A stretch of DNA of 64,000 bases from assembly GCA_032124015.1 (NCBI GenBank), contig JAQBEH010000057.1, forward strand, positions 5,472-69,471. Reading direction: 5' to 3'. The notes below the pieces were generated by a model. That model was not told the DNA's origin. It saw nothing but the letters and a program-made list of their open reading frames with translations, and searched no databases. A program made the translations under genes and the position numbers. This document shows, piece after piece, positions 32,768 to 41,031 of the stretch (position 1 is its first letter; each line of letters starts with the position of its first letter). The stretch comes from DASRJG01 sp032124015 (GTDB lineage Bacteria > Acidobacteriota > Polarisedimenticolia > Polarisedimenticolales > DASRJG01).

Positions 32768-35194
32768 CTAGGGGGTGGCCGCCTGCAGGGCCGAACGGAA
32801 ACCGGGCCGGTCCCCATCCATGAAGATCTCGATCGGGCACCCCAACTGGATGGTGCCCCGGATGAGGGACTCCGAAAGGGGGTCTTCGATATGGCGCTGG
32901 ATCGCCCGCCGCAGCGGCCGGGCCCCGTAGGACCTGTCCGTGCAGGTCGTGCGAACGAGCCACTCGCAAACTTCCTCCGCCACGACGAGTTCGACGTTTC
33001 GGTCCACGAGGGTCGCGTTGACGCCGCGCAGCAAGATACGGACGACTTTCTGAAGCTGATCCTCGGTCAGGGCGTCGAAGACGATCACCTCGTCGATTCG
33101 ATTCAAGAATTCGGGCGAAAGCGTCCTGCGCACCTCCCCCATGACCAGCTCGCGTCGGTCCTTGAACTGTTGGTTCCGCTCCGCGCTTTGGAATCCGAGC
33201 TTTCCGGACGTCCGCGCGACGTGTTGCGATCCGATATTGGAGGTCATGACGATGATGGTGTTCTTGAAGTCCACCACCTCGCCGTAGGCGTCCGTGAGCA
33301 TGCCGTCTTCGAGGACCTGGAGGAGGATATTCAGGATGTCCGGGTGCGCCTTTTCGATCTCGTCAAGGAGGATCAAGCTGTACGGCTTGCGCTTGATCCG
33401 TTCGGTCAACTGGCCGCCTTCTTCGTGGCCGACGTACCCCGGAGGGGAGCCGATCATCTTGGCGATCGCGTGTTTTTCCATGTACTCCGACATGTCGAAC
33501 CGCAACAACGATTTTTCCGAACCGAAGAGGAACTCGGCGAGCGTTCGGGCGACTTCGGTTTTCCCGACGCCGGTAGGACCGAGAAAAATGAACGAGCCGA
33601 TCGGCCGGTTCGGGCTCTTGAGCCCGGCGCGCGAGCGCCGGATCGCCCGTGCCAACGCGGAAATCGACTCTTCCTGGCCGACGATGCGCTCGTGGAGGTA
33701 CTTCTCCATGTGGAGGAGCTTGTCCATGTCTTCCTGCGCCACCGATTGAATCGGGACGCCGGTCCAGCGCGCGATGACCTCTTCAACGTCCGCGCGGGTC
33801 ACGTCGAGGATCCGGTTCGCCTCGTCCTCGTAGCGTTGCTTGAGCTCCTCGTGCCGCCGGCGGAGTGTGACCTCTTTGTCGTGGTATGCGACCGCCTCGT
33901 CGAAATCCTTCCGCGCGAGGGCGTTTTTCATCCCCTCGACCGCGCGCCGCAGCTCCTGCTCGACCTTTTTGATCTCTCCGTAGGAGATCCGCTTGCCGAG
34001 CTTGACGCGGGCGCCTGCCTCATCCAAAACGTCGATCGCCTTGTCCGGCAAGAACCGATCCGTGATGTACCGGTTCGACTGATAGACCGAAGCCCGGATC
34101 GCTTCTCCATCGAAGCGAACTCCGTGAAAGCGTTCGTAGCGCTCCTTGACTCCTTCGAGGATCGCCATCGTCTCGACTTCGTCCGGCGGACGAATCGTGA
34201 TCGGCTGGAACCGCCGGACCAGCGCGCGGTCCTTCTCGATGTACTTGTGGTAATCGCGCGGGGTCGTCGCGCCGATGCACTGCACTTCCCCTCGCGAGAG
34301 CGTCGGCTTGAGGATGTTCGCGGCATCGAGCGAGCCTTCGGCGGATCCGGCGCCGATCAACGAGTGGATCTCGTCGATGAAGACCATCACGTCGTCCGCG
34401 GACGTCAACTCCGAGATGATCCCCTTCAGGCGCTCCTCGAATTGCCCGCGGTATTTGGTTCCGGCGACGACGAGCGACAGGTCGAGCGCCAGGATGCGCT
34501 TGTTCAGGAGCGACGGCGGGACCTCGCCGTCCACGATCCGCGTTGCCAGGCCCTCGACGATCGCGGTCTTCCCGACGCCCGGCTCGCCCAAGAGAACCGG
34601 GTTGTTCTTGCGACGGCGCGAGAGGATCTGAACCACGCGCTCGAGCTCGACCTCACGGCCGATCAGGGGGTCGAACACCCGGCGCTGCGCCATTTCCGAA
34701 AGGTCGCGCGCGAACTCGTTGAGGAAGGGGGTTTCCTTCTTCTTCTTCGGCAGGGCTCGACGCTTGTAGATGTTGACCGCATCCTCGCGCACCGCGAACA
34801 GCCGCATACCGCGCTCGGCGAGCATCCGACCGGCGACCGAGTCTTCGAGCCGGAGCAGGCCCAACAGCAGGTGTTCCGTCCCGATGTGAGGGTGCATGAG
34901 GCGCTCGGCTTCTTCTTCGGCGAACTGGAGCGCCTTTTTCGTCTCGTCGCTGAAAGGAATCTCGACGGAGGTCGACAGCTTCTCGCGCGGTGGATTCCTC
35001 CTTTCGAGTTCGGCCTGGAGGAGATCCATCGAGACGTTCGCGCGCGTGAACAACTCCCGCGTGGTTTCTTCGCCTTCTTTCAGGAGGCCGAGCAGGATGT
35101 GCTCGGTCCCGATGACCTTGCTCCCCTGCTGAGAAGCCTCGTACCGCGCCAGAAAGAGGATTCTCTTGGCCTTTTCCGTGAACTTCTCGAACAT
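32768..35194 (-). CDS. clpC: ATP-dependent Clp protease ATP-binding subunit ClpC
   Basis: An 808-residue AAA+ unfoldase that feeds substrates to ClpP. Two N-terminal repeats span residues 4-145 (MFEKFTEKAKRILFLARYEA; IGTEHLLLGLLRLED). AAA1 carries GEPGVGKT and VMVFIDEIHSLIGAG. The middle domain has a UVR-like coiled coil (EAVAYHDKEVTLRRRHEELK). AAA2 carries GPTGVGKTEVARTLAEFLFG and SLILLDEIEKAHPD. It lies 37 bases downstream of lolD. The 181 bases between its stop and bamA hold a lone minus-strand TAGAAT (32677-32672) and no clear -35. Confidence 0.95.
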   Translation of the reverse strand: MFEKFTEKAKRILFLARYEASQQGSKVIGTEHILLGLLKEGEETTRELFTRANVSMDLLQAELERRNPPREKLSTSVEIPFSDETKKALQFAEEEAERLMHPHIGTEHLLLGLLRLEDSVAGRMLAERGMRLFAVREDAVNIYKRRALPKKKKETPFLNEFARDLSEMAQRRVFDPLIGREVELERVVQILSRRRKNNPVLLGEPGVGKTAIVEGLATRIVDGEVPPSLLNKRILALDLSLVVAGTKYRGQFEERLKGIISELTSADDVMVFIDEIHSLIGAGSAEGSLDAANILKPTLSRGEVQCIGATTPRDYHKYIEKDRALVRRFQPITIRPPDEVETMAILEGVKERYERFHGVRFDGEAIRASVYQSNRYITDRFLPDKAIDVLDEAGARVKLGKRISYGEIKKVEQELRRAVEGMKNALARKDFDEAVAYHDKEVTLRRRHEELKQRYEDEANRILDVTRADVEEVIARWTGVPIQSVAQEDMDKLLHMEKYLHERIVGQEESISALARAIRRSRAGLKSPNRPIGSFIFLGPTGVGKTEVARTLAEFLFGSEKSLLRFDMSEYMEKHAIAKMIGSPPGYVGHEEGGQLTERIKRKPYSLILLDEIEKAHPDILNILLQVLEDGMLTDAYGEVVDFKNTIIVMTSNIGSQHVARTSGKLGFQSAERNQQFKDRRELVMGEVRRTLSPEFLNRIDEVIVFDALTEDQLQKVVRILLRGVNATLVDRNVELVVAEEVCEWLVRTTCTDRSYGARPLRRAIQRHIEDPLSESLIRGTIQLGCPIEIFMDGDRPGFRSALQAATP

Positions 35195-35231
35195 CGGTCA
35201 CCCCGCGCCGGGCCCCCCCGGAACTTGAGTT

Positions 35232-35969
35232 CTACCGCACGCCGCCCTCTTTCGCTTCCCCGCCGCTGAAATAACGCAGGGCCTCGCCCTCGGCCATCGG
35301 GCGCAGCCGCCCTTCGGTGAGTCGCAGCATGCGATCGCATCCGTGGGCGACTCGGCCGCTGTGCGTGGCGACGATCAATGCGAATCCCCGTTCGTGCTGG
35401 AGTTCCCTCAATAACTCGAAAACCGAAGCGCCGGTCGCCGGATCCAGGTTGCCCGTGGGCTCGTCCGCGAGCACCACGGCGGGCCCGGCGGCCACCGCCC
35501 GCGCGATCGCGACCCGCTGCTGCTCGCCTCCGGAGAGTGCCCCCGGGCGGTGGGTCAATCGATCCGCGAGGCCGAGCCGCATCAGCATCTCCCTGGCCGG
35601 CCCCGAGGGGTCTCCCGGCCGCCTCCCGATCCGGAACGGCATCTCGACGTTTTCGAGCGCCGTGAACTCCGGGAGCAGGTGGTGGAATTGGAATATAAAG
35701 CCCACATGGCGATTGCGGTACTCCGACAAGTCGCCCGCCTTCGGGGTGACCATCTCGCGGCCCGAAAAGGCGACGACGCCGGCGTCGGGGAGGTCCAAAC
35801 CCCCGAGGATATGTAGGAGAGTCGACTTCCCCACCCCGGAATCGCCCACGATCGAGACGGACTCCCCGGCGGTCACTGCGAGGTCGAGCCCTTCCAAGAC
35901 TTCGAGAACGCGCTCCCCGCTCCGGTAGCGCTTGACCAGGCCGCGCGCCGCGAGCACCGGCTCACTCAT
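35232..35969 (-). CDS. lolD: Lipoprotein-releasing ABC transporter ATPase LolD
   Basis: A 245-residue ABC ATPase with Walker A GDSGVGKST, the LolD-type QFHHLLPEFTALENVEMPF segment, signature LSGGEQQRVAIARA and Walker B VVLADEPTGNLD. It powers release of outer-membrane lipoproteins from the inner membrane. It overlaps lolC by eight bases and is translationally coupled. The assignment to LolD rather than another MacB-type ATPase rests on the lolC neighbour and the QFHHLL motif. Confidence 0.92.
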   Translation of the reverse strand: MSEPVLAARGLVKRYRSGERVLEVLEGLDLAVTAGESVSIVGDSGVGKSTLLHILGGLDLPDAGVVAFSGREMVTPKAGDLSEYRNRHVGFIFQFHHLLPEFTALENVEMPFRIGRRPGDPSGPAREMLMRLGLADRLTHRPGALSGGEQQRVAIARAVAAGPAVVLADEPTGNLDPATGASVFELLRELQHERGFALIVATHSGRVAHGCDRMLRLTEGRLRPMAEGEALRYFSGGEAKEGGVR

Positions 35970-37206
35970 GGCGGATCGCCTCGACCGGCTTGAGTCGCGC
36001 CGCCTTGAAGGCCGGATAGATCGTCGCGCAAAAGGCGATCACCAGCGCCGACAGCCCCACGATCACGACGTTGCCGGGGTGGTTCGCGAAGGGCACGTAG
36101 GAGATGAAATAGACGTCCGGATCCAGCCTCATCACGCGGTAGGTATCGAGCCAATACGCCAACCCCGATCCGAGCGCCAAACCGATGGAGGTACCCACCA
36201 GGCCGATCACGATGCCTTGCAGCATGAAAACCGCCGCGATCCCAACGGGGCGGGCTCCCATCGCCGTCAACGTTCCGATCTCCTTGACCTTGTCGTTGAC
36301 CATCAGGACCAGGGTGGAGACGATATTGAGCGACGCCACGACCACGATCAGCCCGATGGCGAGGAAGAGGAACAGCTTTTCGGTTTCGAACGCCTTGAAG
36401 ATCTCCTTGTTCTGCTCGAGGAGATCGAGCACGACGAAGCGCTCGCCCATCGCACGCGCGACGACGGCCTTCATCGCCCGAAGCTCGCCCGGATCGGTCA
36501 AACGCAACTCAACCCATGACGCTCGCCCGGGCGTATCCAGAAGCCGCCTGGCGACGTCGAGGGCGATGTAGGCCCGCTGGGAATCCTGCGGATAGGCGTC
36601 GGTCTTGACGATCCCCGCGACTTCCAAAACCAGGCTCCGCGGAATCGGGGCAAACGGCGTCAGCCGGACCTTCGGGACGAGCATGCGCACCAAATCACCC
36701 GGGCTCACCGCCATGCGCGCCGCCAGATCGGCGCCCAAGACAATCCCCGGCCGGCCGCTCTCGCCGGGCTTCTTCAGCCCCGCCATCGGCGTTCTTCCGG
36801 CCCCCACGCCGAAATCGACGACCTGGCCTTGAAGCTCGGGGTCAACGCCATAGATCTCCGCGTACGCCGGCGACCCGAGACCGTCGTTCATGATCATCGC
36901 CGGCGAGAAGAGCACGGGGGTCGCGGCCGCGACGCCCGGAACCGCGCGAACCTTCGCGAGCACGCGTTCCGAGTCGTCGAAGCCGGATTCCGCTTGCTCG
37001 ATGATCTGCAGGTGGGCGCTTCCGCGAAGGATGCGCTGCCTCATGTCTTCCTCGAACCCCGTCATCAGAGCGAGCGCAATGACGAGGGCCGCGGTGCCGA
37101 CGGCGACACCGCCGACCGAGATCATGGTGATCACCGAAAGAAACGTCCGGCCGCGGTGCACCCGAAGGTAGCGAAAGGCCAGCAAGAGCTCGTACGGAGC
37201 GTTCAC
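35962..37206 (-). CDS. lolC: Lipoprotein-releasing ABC transporter permease LolC/LolE (LolF-type)
   Basis: A 414-residue permease. TM1 is near the start (FLSVITMISVGGVAVGTAAL) after the family motif LLLAFRYLRVHRGRTF. A periplasmic domain of about 220 residues follows (EIYGVDPELQGQ). Three more helices end it (LFLFLAIGLIVVVASLNIVS; GIAAVFMLQGIVIGLVGTSI; last one ending YPAFKAARLKPVEAIRHE). There is only one permease gene, so it likely works as a homodimer. The start GTG 37206 is seven bases after the Asd-like stop; the open frame continuing 177 codons upstream is antisense noise over that gene. Confidence 0.92.
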   Translation of the reverse strand: MNAPYELLLAFRYLRVHRGRTFLSVITMISVGGVAVGTAALVIALALMTGFEEDMRQRILRGSAHLQIIEQAESGFDDSERVLAKVRAVPGVAAATPVLFSPAMIMNDGLGSPAYAEIYGVDPELQGQVVDFGVGAGRTPMAGLKKPGESGRPGIVLGADLAARMAVSPGDLVRMLVPKVRLTPFAPIPRSLVLEVAGIVKTDAYPQDSQRAYIALDVARRLLDTPGRASWVELRLTDPGELRAMKAVVARAMGERFVVLDLLEQNKEIFKAFETEKLFLFLAIGLIVVVASLNIVSTLVLMVNDKVKEIGTLTAMGARPVGIAAVFMLQGIVIGLVGTSIGLALGSGLAYWLDTYRVMRLDPDVYFISYVPFANHPGNVVIVGLSALVIAFCATIYPAFKAARLKPVEAIRHE

Positions 37207-37213
37207 GGCCGTT

Positions 37214-38191
37214 TCACAGGACGCCGGCGTCAACACCGGCTGCGATGGCCCGCGCGGCCGCCGCGGCTCCGGCCTCGGAGCCGAGCGCCCAAACGCGCAG
37301 CGTCGAATCGGCGATCTCGTCAACGCGGGAGACCAGGATCCCGGAGCCCTCCGGCGCGTCGAGCGTCGCGCCCGAAACCGGGTCCGAAGCGATCTCGACA
37401 TCGGCGGCTTCGCGCCACGCCGCAAGCGCTTCGGCGCGGCCGAGGTGGACGAGATCGACGTGCACGGCGAGCGCGTGGCCGAAAAACACGGGGACCAACG
37501 CCTGCGATAGCGCGATGGGTAGATCCGGCGTTCCGAGGATCGCACGAGTCTCGTAGACGACGCGCGTCGCCGCGGCTTCCTCCCCCGAGGGGAACAGGTG
37601 CTCCGGCAGCACGTTGAACGCCAACTGGCGCCCGAAGACGTCGGTCGGCGTCGGTTCGAAACGCAGCAGATGCACGGTCTGCTCGCGCAGCTCTTCGAGA
37701 CCGCCTTCGCCGAAATCGGACGCGGGGCGCAAGACAAAGGCGGAAACGCTTTTCACGCCGATCGCCCGCTGAATCGGCGCCAGCAGGCTGGCGAGCAAAA
37801 CGGTTACCGCGTGGGGAACGGCGACGAGGCGGGCGTCGCGCGAATCGCCGGGGGTTCCCTTCAAGACCGCCCCCTCGATCGATCCGGTCATATCGACGAC
37901 CAGAGTCCCGGAGGCCGCGGCCCGCGTCAGGCCGAAGACGTCGTGCCCGAGCTCACAAACGAAAATCGCGGCGTGGGCCGCTGCGTCCAATTCGTCCGCC
38001 GCCTGCACCAGACGCGCCTCGCCGTCGTATTCGGAAAGAACCGCGATCTCGCGTTGAAGCCCGAATAGGGCCACCTGCCCTCCCGGGATGCCACGATCTG
38101 CGAGCGCGGCTTTCAGGTGCGCTCCCGCGGGGCTGGCCGCGCCGAGGACCGCGATGCGTCCGCCGATCGGATCAGGGACTGGGCGTGCCAT
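37214..38191 (-). CDS. Aspartate-semialdehyde dehydrogenase homologue lacking the catalytic cysteine
   Basis: A 325-residue protein that follows the ASADH fold: RIAVLGAASPAGAHLKAAL, VDMTGSIEG, then VAVPHAVTVLLASLL at the place where active enzymes have IANPNCSTIQ. Here the nucleophile is alanine (A128) and the flanking asparagines are Val and His. Downstream GEGGLEELREQT and FNVLPEHLF are recognisable, but the RVPVxxGH segment reads LVPVFFGH, so the substrate arginine is lost too. It resembles the enzyme-dead USG-1-type homologues. It probably does not make aspartate semialdehyde; the role is unknown. It overlaps pssA by 20 bases and precedes lolC by seven. Confidence 0.8.
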   Translation of the reverse strand: MARPVPDPIGGRIAVLGAASPAGAHLKAALADRGIPGGQVALFGLQREIAVLSEYDGEARLVQAADELDAAAHAAIFVCELGHDVFGLTRAAASGTLVVDMTGSIEGAVLKGTPGDSRDARLVAVPHAVTVLLASLLAPIQRAIGVKSVSAFVLRPASDFGEGGLEELREQTVHLLRFEPTPTDVFGRQLAFNVLPEHLFPSGEEAAATRVVYETRAILGTPDLPIALSQALVPVFFGHALAVHVDLVHLGRAEALAAWREAADVEIASDPVSGATLDAPEGSGILVSRVDEIADSTLRVWALGSEAGAAAAARAIAAGVDAGVL

Positions 38192-38951
38192 CGACGGCCT
38201 CCTCGGTCGAGGCGTCGAGCCCCGCGCGCGGCCCGCCGCGCCCTCTCATGACCCAACCCGCGAACCAGGTCGCCGGTCCCGACAGAAGGTAAAGGCCTGC
38301 GATCACCATCATCGAGCGCCGATCGACGAAAATCGCCACGAACACAAGCGCGATCGCCACGACCGAGAGGTACGACCGCGGGCTCCGCAGGTCGAGGGTC
38401 TTGAACGACCGATAGCGAACGTGCGACACCATGAGCACGGCGGCCGTCGCGACGAACACGCCGATCAGCACGGACAGGCCGAGTTGCGTGGGCGGATTCG
38501 GAAAAGCGAAAGCGACGCTTGCGATGCCCCCCCCCGCAGCCGGCGAGGGAAGCCCCGCGAAAAACCGCCTGTCCATCGAATCGCTCCGGATGTTGAACCG
38601 CGCGAGCCGAGTGGCCGCGCAGGCGACGAAAAGAAAGGCGATCAGCCAGCCGACGCGGTGGAACGACTGCAGCCCCCACTGGTAGGCCAGAAACGCCGGA
38701 GCGATTCCAAACGAGGAGATATCGGCCATGGAGTCGAACTCGACGCCGAACTCCGACGTCGTTCCGGTCAGCCGGGCGATGCGTCCGTCGAGGCCGTCGA
38801 GCACTCCCGCGACGATGATGAGGAGCGCAGCGGACTTGAAACCACCACGCGACGATTCGATGAGACTGAAGAAGCCGCAGCACAGACTGCCCGTCGTGAA
38901 CGCGGTGGGCAGCAGATAGATGCCTCGGCGAAGCTTGCGTCGGCCGGCCAT
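38172..38951 (-). CDS. pssA: CDP-diacylglycerol-serine O-phosphatidyltransferase
   Basis: A 259-residue membrane enzyme of the CDP-alcohol phosphatidyltransferase family. The signature D52..D55-G56..A59-R60, G69, D73, D77 is complete (within DGLDGRIARLTG and GVEFDSMAD). About six transmembrane helices follow. The neighbour psd makes phosphatidylserine synthase the natural assignment. ATG 38951 follows GAGGACG. A TATAGT box on the minus strand (38984-38979) could add a start within the 65-base psd-pssA gap. Confidence 0.9.
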   Translation of the reverse strand: MAGRRKLRRGIYLLPTAFTTGSLCCGFFSLIESSRGGFKSAALLIIVAGVLDGLDGRIARLTGTTSEFGVEFDSMADISSFGIAPAFLAYQWGLQSFHRVGWLIAFLFVACAATRLARFNIRSDSMDRRFFAGLPSPAAGGGIASVAFAFPNPPTQLGLSVLIGVFVATAAVLMVSHVRYRSFKTLDLRSPRSYLSVVAIALVFVAIFVDRRSMMVIAGLYLLSGPATWFAGWVMRGRGGPRAGLDASTEEAVDGTPSP

Positions 38952-39016
38952 GGATTCGTCCTCGTGATTTGGACCGGCACTATATCGGAGAAGGGACGGG
39001 CGCTCTATTCGGGCGG

Positions 39017-39610
39017 TCAACCCCTTCGTGCCACGACCGTCTCGCCCGCGACGACCCGGTCCCCGACACCCACTGCCGGCGCCGTTCCGGCGGGGAGATC
39101 GAGATCCACGCGGGAACCGAATCGGATGATCCCGACGCGTTCTCCCACGAGAAGATCGCGCCCTGCGGCAACGCGGCAGACGATCCGGCGGGCGATCAAA
39201 CCGGCCACCAGCACGAATCGCACGGGCGCCCCCGTGGACGGTTGAACGACGATCGTGGTGCGCTCGTTTTGCTCCGACGCCTCGGCCTTCATCGCGGCGA
39301 GGAAGCGGCCGGGCTCATGCGCAACCGACGTCACACGCCCAGCGACGGGACTTCGACACACGTGGACGTTGAACACGTTCATGAAGATCGAAACACGCCC
39401 GCTGTCCGCCCGGATGATTCTCCCATCCGCCGGGCTGACCAACGCGTCGGGAATCTCGGGGGCGTGCCGCTCCGGATCGCGGAAGAAGTTCAGCGTGAAC
39501 GCCAACAGCAGGACGCCGACCGCCGCCAGCGGGGGCATGAACCAATAAACCGCGAGGGTGAACGCGCCGAGCCCACAAACGAAAGGCCAGCCCGCGCGGT
39601 CCAACGTCAT
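39017..39610 (-). CDS. psd: Phosphatidylserine decarboxylase (short, two-helix type)
   Basis: A 197-residue proenzyme. Two N-terminal membrane helices (residues 8-40) are followed by NFFRDPERHAPEIPDALVSP, ADGRI and the NVFNVHVCRSPVAGRV core. Self-cleavage should occur between G165 and S166 in IIRFGSRVDL, where the usual LGST is replaced by FGSR, as in other short-form enzymes. It turns phosphatidylserine into phosphatidylethanolamine using a pyruvoyl group. It shares ATGA with the DUF465 stop. Confidence 0.92.
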   Translation of the reverse strand: MTLDRAGWPFVCGLGAFTLAVYWFMPPLAAVGVLLLAFTLNFFRDPERHAPEIPDALVSPADGRIIRADSGRVSIFMNVFNVHVCRSPVAGRVTSVAHEPGRFLAAMKAEASEQNERTTIVVQPSTGAPVRFVLVAGLIARRIVCRVAAGRDLLVGERVGIIRFGSRVDLDLPAGTAPAVGVGDRVVAGETVVARRG

Positions 39611-39819
39611 CCGTGCCGACCCGCGAGTTCCGGCCGATGGACCAGGATCGACTCCATCTCGTCTTTGACCTTGAGCTTCATCTTTTTCAGCATCGATTCT
39701 TCGAGTTGCTCCGGCTCGGTCGGAAACCGCCGGCCCGCGAGCACGGCCAGCCGCTCTTCGAGTTCCCGGTGCTTGAGGGAGAGCCGATTCAAATTGACCT
39801 CGTCCTTGCTTGGGTTCAT
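39607..39819 (-). CDS. DUF465 / YdcH-family small protein
   Basis: A 70-residue, highly charged helical protein. The conserved pattern is LSLKHRELEERLAVLAG followed by LEESMLKKMKLKVKDEM, typical of the YdcH family (LKK+KL.LKDE+). ATG 39819 follows AGGAGGAACCGC. Function unknown. The gene shares ATGA with psd. A 76-base gap without visible signals separates it from rimI. Confidence 0.85.
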   Translation of the reverse strand: MNPSKDEVNLNRLSLKHRELEERLAVLAGRRFPTEPEQLEESMLKKMKLKVKDEMESILVHRPELAGRHG

Positions 39820-39895
39820 GCGGTTCCTCCTGCTGCGGATCTTCGAATCAGACGCTGCAACTGTAGGCGCGCCGACTCCGCAAGGCAACGTGACG

Positions 39896-40357
39896 TCATG
39901 CGGATGAGAGGGCGCACGTCAACAGCAACGCATCCTCCCCCGTGTCCGCGTAGTACCCCGGGCGGCGCCCAACGACGCGAAACCCGAAGCCCTCATACAG
40001 CGCGCGGGCCGGCCCGTTTCCCAGACGCACTTCGAGGGTCGCGCGGCGGCATCCGCGAACGCGCGCCCCGTCGGTGAGATGCCTCAGCAGCGCACTTGCG
40101 ATCCCCAGCCGCCGCTTCGAGGAATCGACGGCGAGGTCGTTGATCATCAATTCGTCGGCGACGATGTACGCGCAGGCAAAGGCCGCCACCCTCCCTTCCG
40201 CCCGCACAACGAGATTCCAGGCCAACGGATTGCCTTCGATCTCGTGCCGAAAATTGGCTTCGGTCCACGGCGTCGTGAACGACTCGCGCTCGATCGCCAA
40301 AACCAGAGGCAAATCCGCGACCGTCATCGGTTCGATGGCGACCGGGCCGTCCGTCAT
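39896..40357 (-). CDS. rimI: Ribosomal-protein-alanine N-acetyltransferase RimI
   Basis: A 153-residue GNAT acetyltransferase. MTVADLPLVLAIERESFTTP with PWTEANFRHEIE is diagnostic for RimI. The acetyl-CoA loop is RRLGIASALLRHL, and the C-terminal LEVRLGNGPARALYEGFGF completes the fold. It acetylates the N-terminal alanine of S18 and probably other proteins. It is coupled to tsaB by an ATGA overlap, a pairing common across bacteria. Confidence 0.93.
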   Translation of the reverse strand: MTDGPVAIEPMTVADLPLVLAIERESFTTPWTEANFRHEIEGNPLAWNLVVRAEGRVAAFACAYIVADELMINDLAVDSSKRRLGIASALLRHLTDGARVRGCRRATLEVRLGNGPARALYEGFGFRVVGRRPGYYADTGEDALLLTCALSSA

Positions 40358-41031
40358 CCCTGCCTGACCTTCGCGCTCGCCGGCCGCACGTACAAAGGGG
40401 CCACGTCACCTGCGGCCGTCGTCCCGGCGGCGAGCTTCGCGAGCGCGATGCGGCCCGCGGCGGCGGCGACGGATGTCCCCGCGCGACCGATCGGGCCGGC
40501 GTATCCCGCCTCGCGCAGCCGCTCTTCGTGGACGCGCGCGCCCTCTCCGAACAGGGCGAGCGTTGCGCCGGACTCGATGGCGAGCGCGGGAGCTCCCACC
40601 CAGGCGGCCCGCAGCTCGAACGGAGGGCTCGAACCTGCGTCGAAACGCGCGCCGTACACTTCACCGCGGCCTGCGTCCAAAAGCGGCACGCGGTCGGCCG
40701 CGGCCGGACCGTACGCTTCCGCCATCGCGTGGAGCGTGCCCACGCCCACGCAGGGACGCCCGGCGACGAGCGCGAACCCGCTCATCAACCCGAGGCCGAC
40801 GCGAACCCCCGTGAACGATCCCGGCCCACGCACCGCGGCGTACGCGTCGACCGAGTTTCTCGGCCAGTCCGCGGTCGCGAGCAGTCCTTCCACCAAGGGG
40901 AGCAACCGCGCCGCGTGCGACCCTTCTACGTGAACGCCGATCTCAGCGACGAGTCTCGGCACGCCTTCGCGCACCTCAAGCAAGGCGACCCCGCCCCACC
41001 AGGTCGAGGCGTCGATCGCGAGCAGACGCAT
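40354..41031 (-). CDS. tsaB: tRNA threonylcarbamoyladenosine biosynthesis protein TsaB
   Basis: A 225-residue ASKHA-fold protein. MRLLAIDASTWWGGVALLEV, the AVRGPGSFTGVRVGLGLMSG loop and LLDAGRGEVYGARF identify it. It is the non-catalytic scaffold for TsaD in making t6A37 on tRNAs decoding ANN codons. tsaD and tsaE are not in the window. The ATG at 41031 shares its first base with the preceding stop (TGATG); a GTG three bases earlier is also possible. Confidence 0.92.
   Translation of the reverse strand: MRLLAIDASTWWGGVALLEVREGVPRLVAEIGVHVEGSHAARLLPLVEGLLATADWPRNSVDAYAAVRGPGSFTGVRVGLGLMSGFALVAGRPCVGVGTLHAMAEAYGPAAADRVPLLDAGRGEVYGARFDAGSSPPFELRAAWVGAPALAIESGATLALFGEGARVHEERLREAGYAGPIGRAGTSVAAAAGRIALAKLAAGTTAAGDVAPLYVRPASAKVRQG

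Noticed and set aside
32567..35269. 900-residue open frame on the plus strand opposite clpC
   Set aside because: It is the mirror of a clearly conserved clpC; GC-rich codons leave antisense stops rare, and the translation shows no known domain.
37207..37737. 177-codon N-terminal extension of lolC
   Set aside because: It runs antisense to nothing conserved and overlaps the Asd homologue on the same strand; the family motif LLLAFRYL begins right after GTG 37206.
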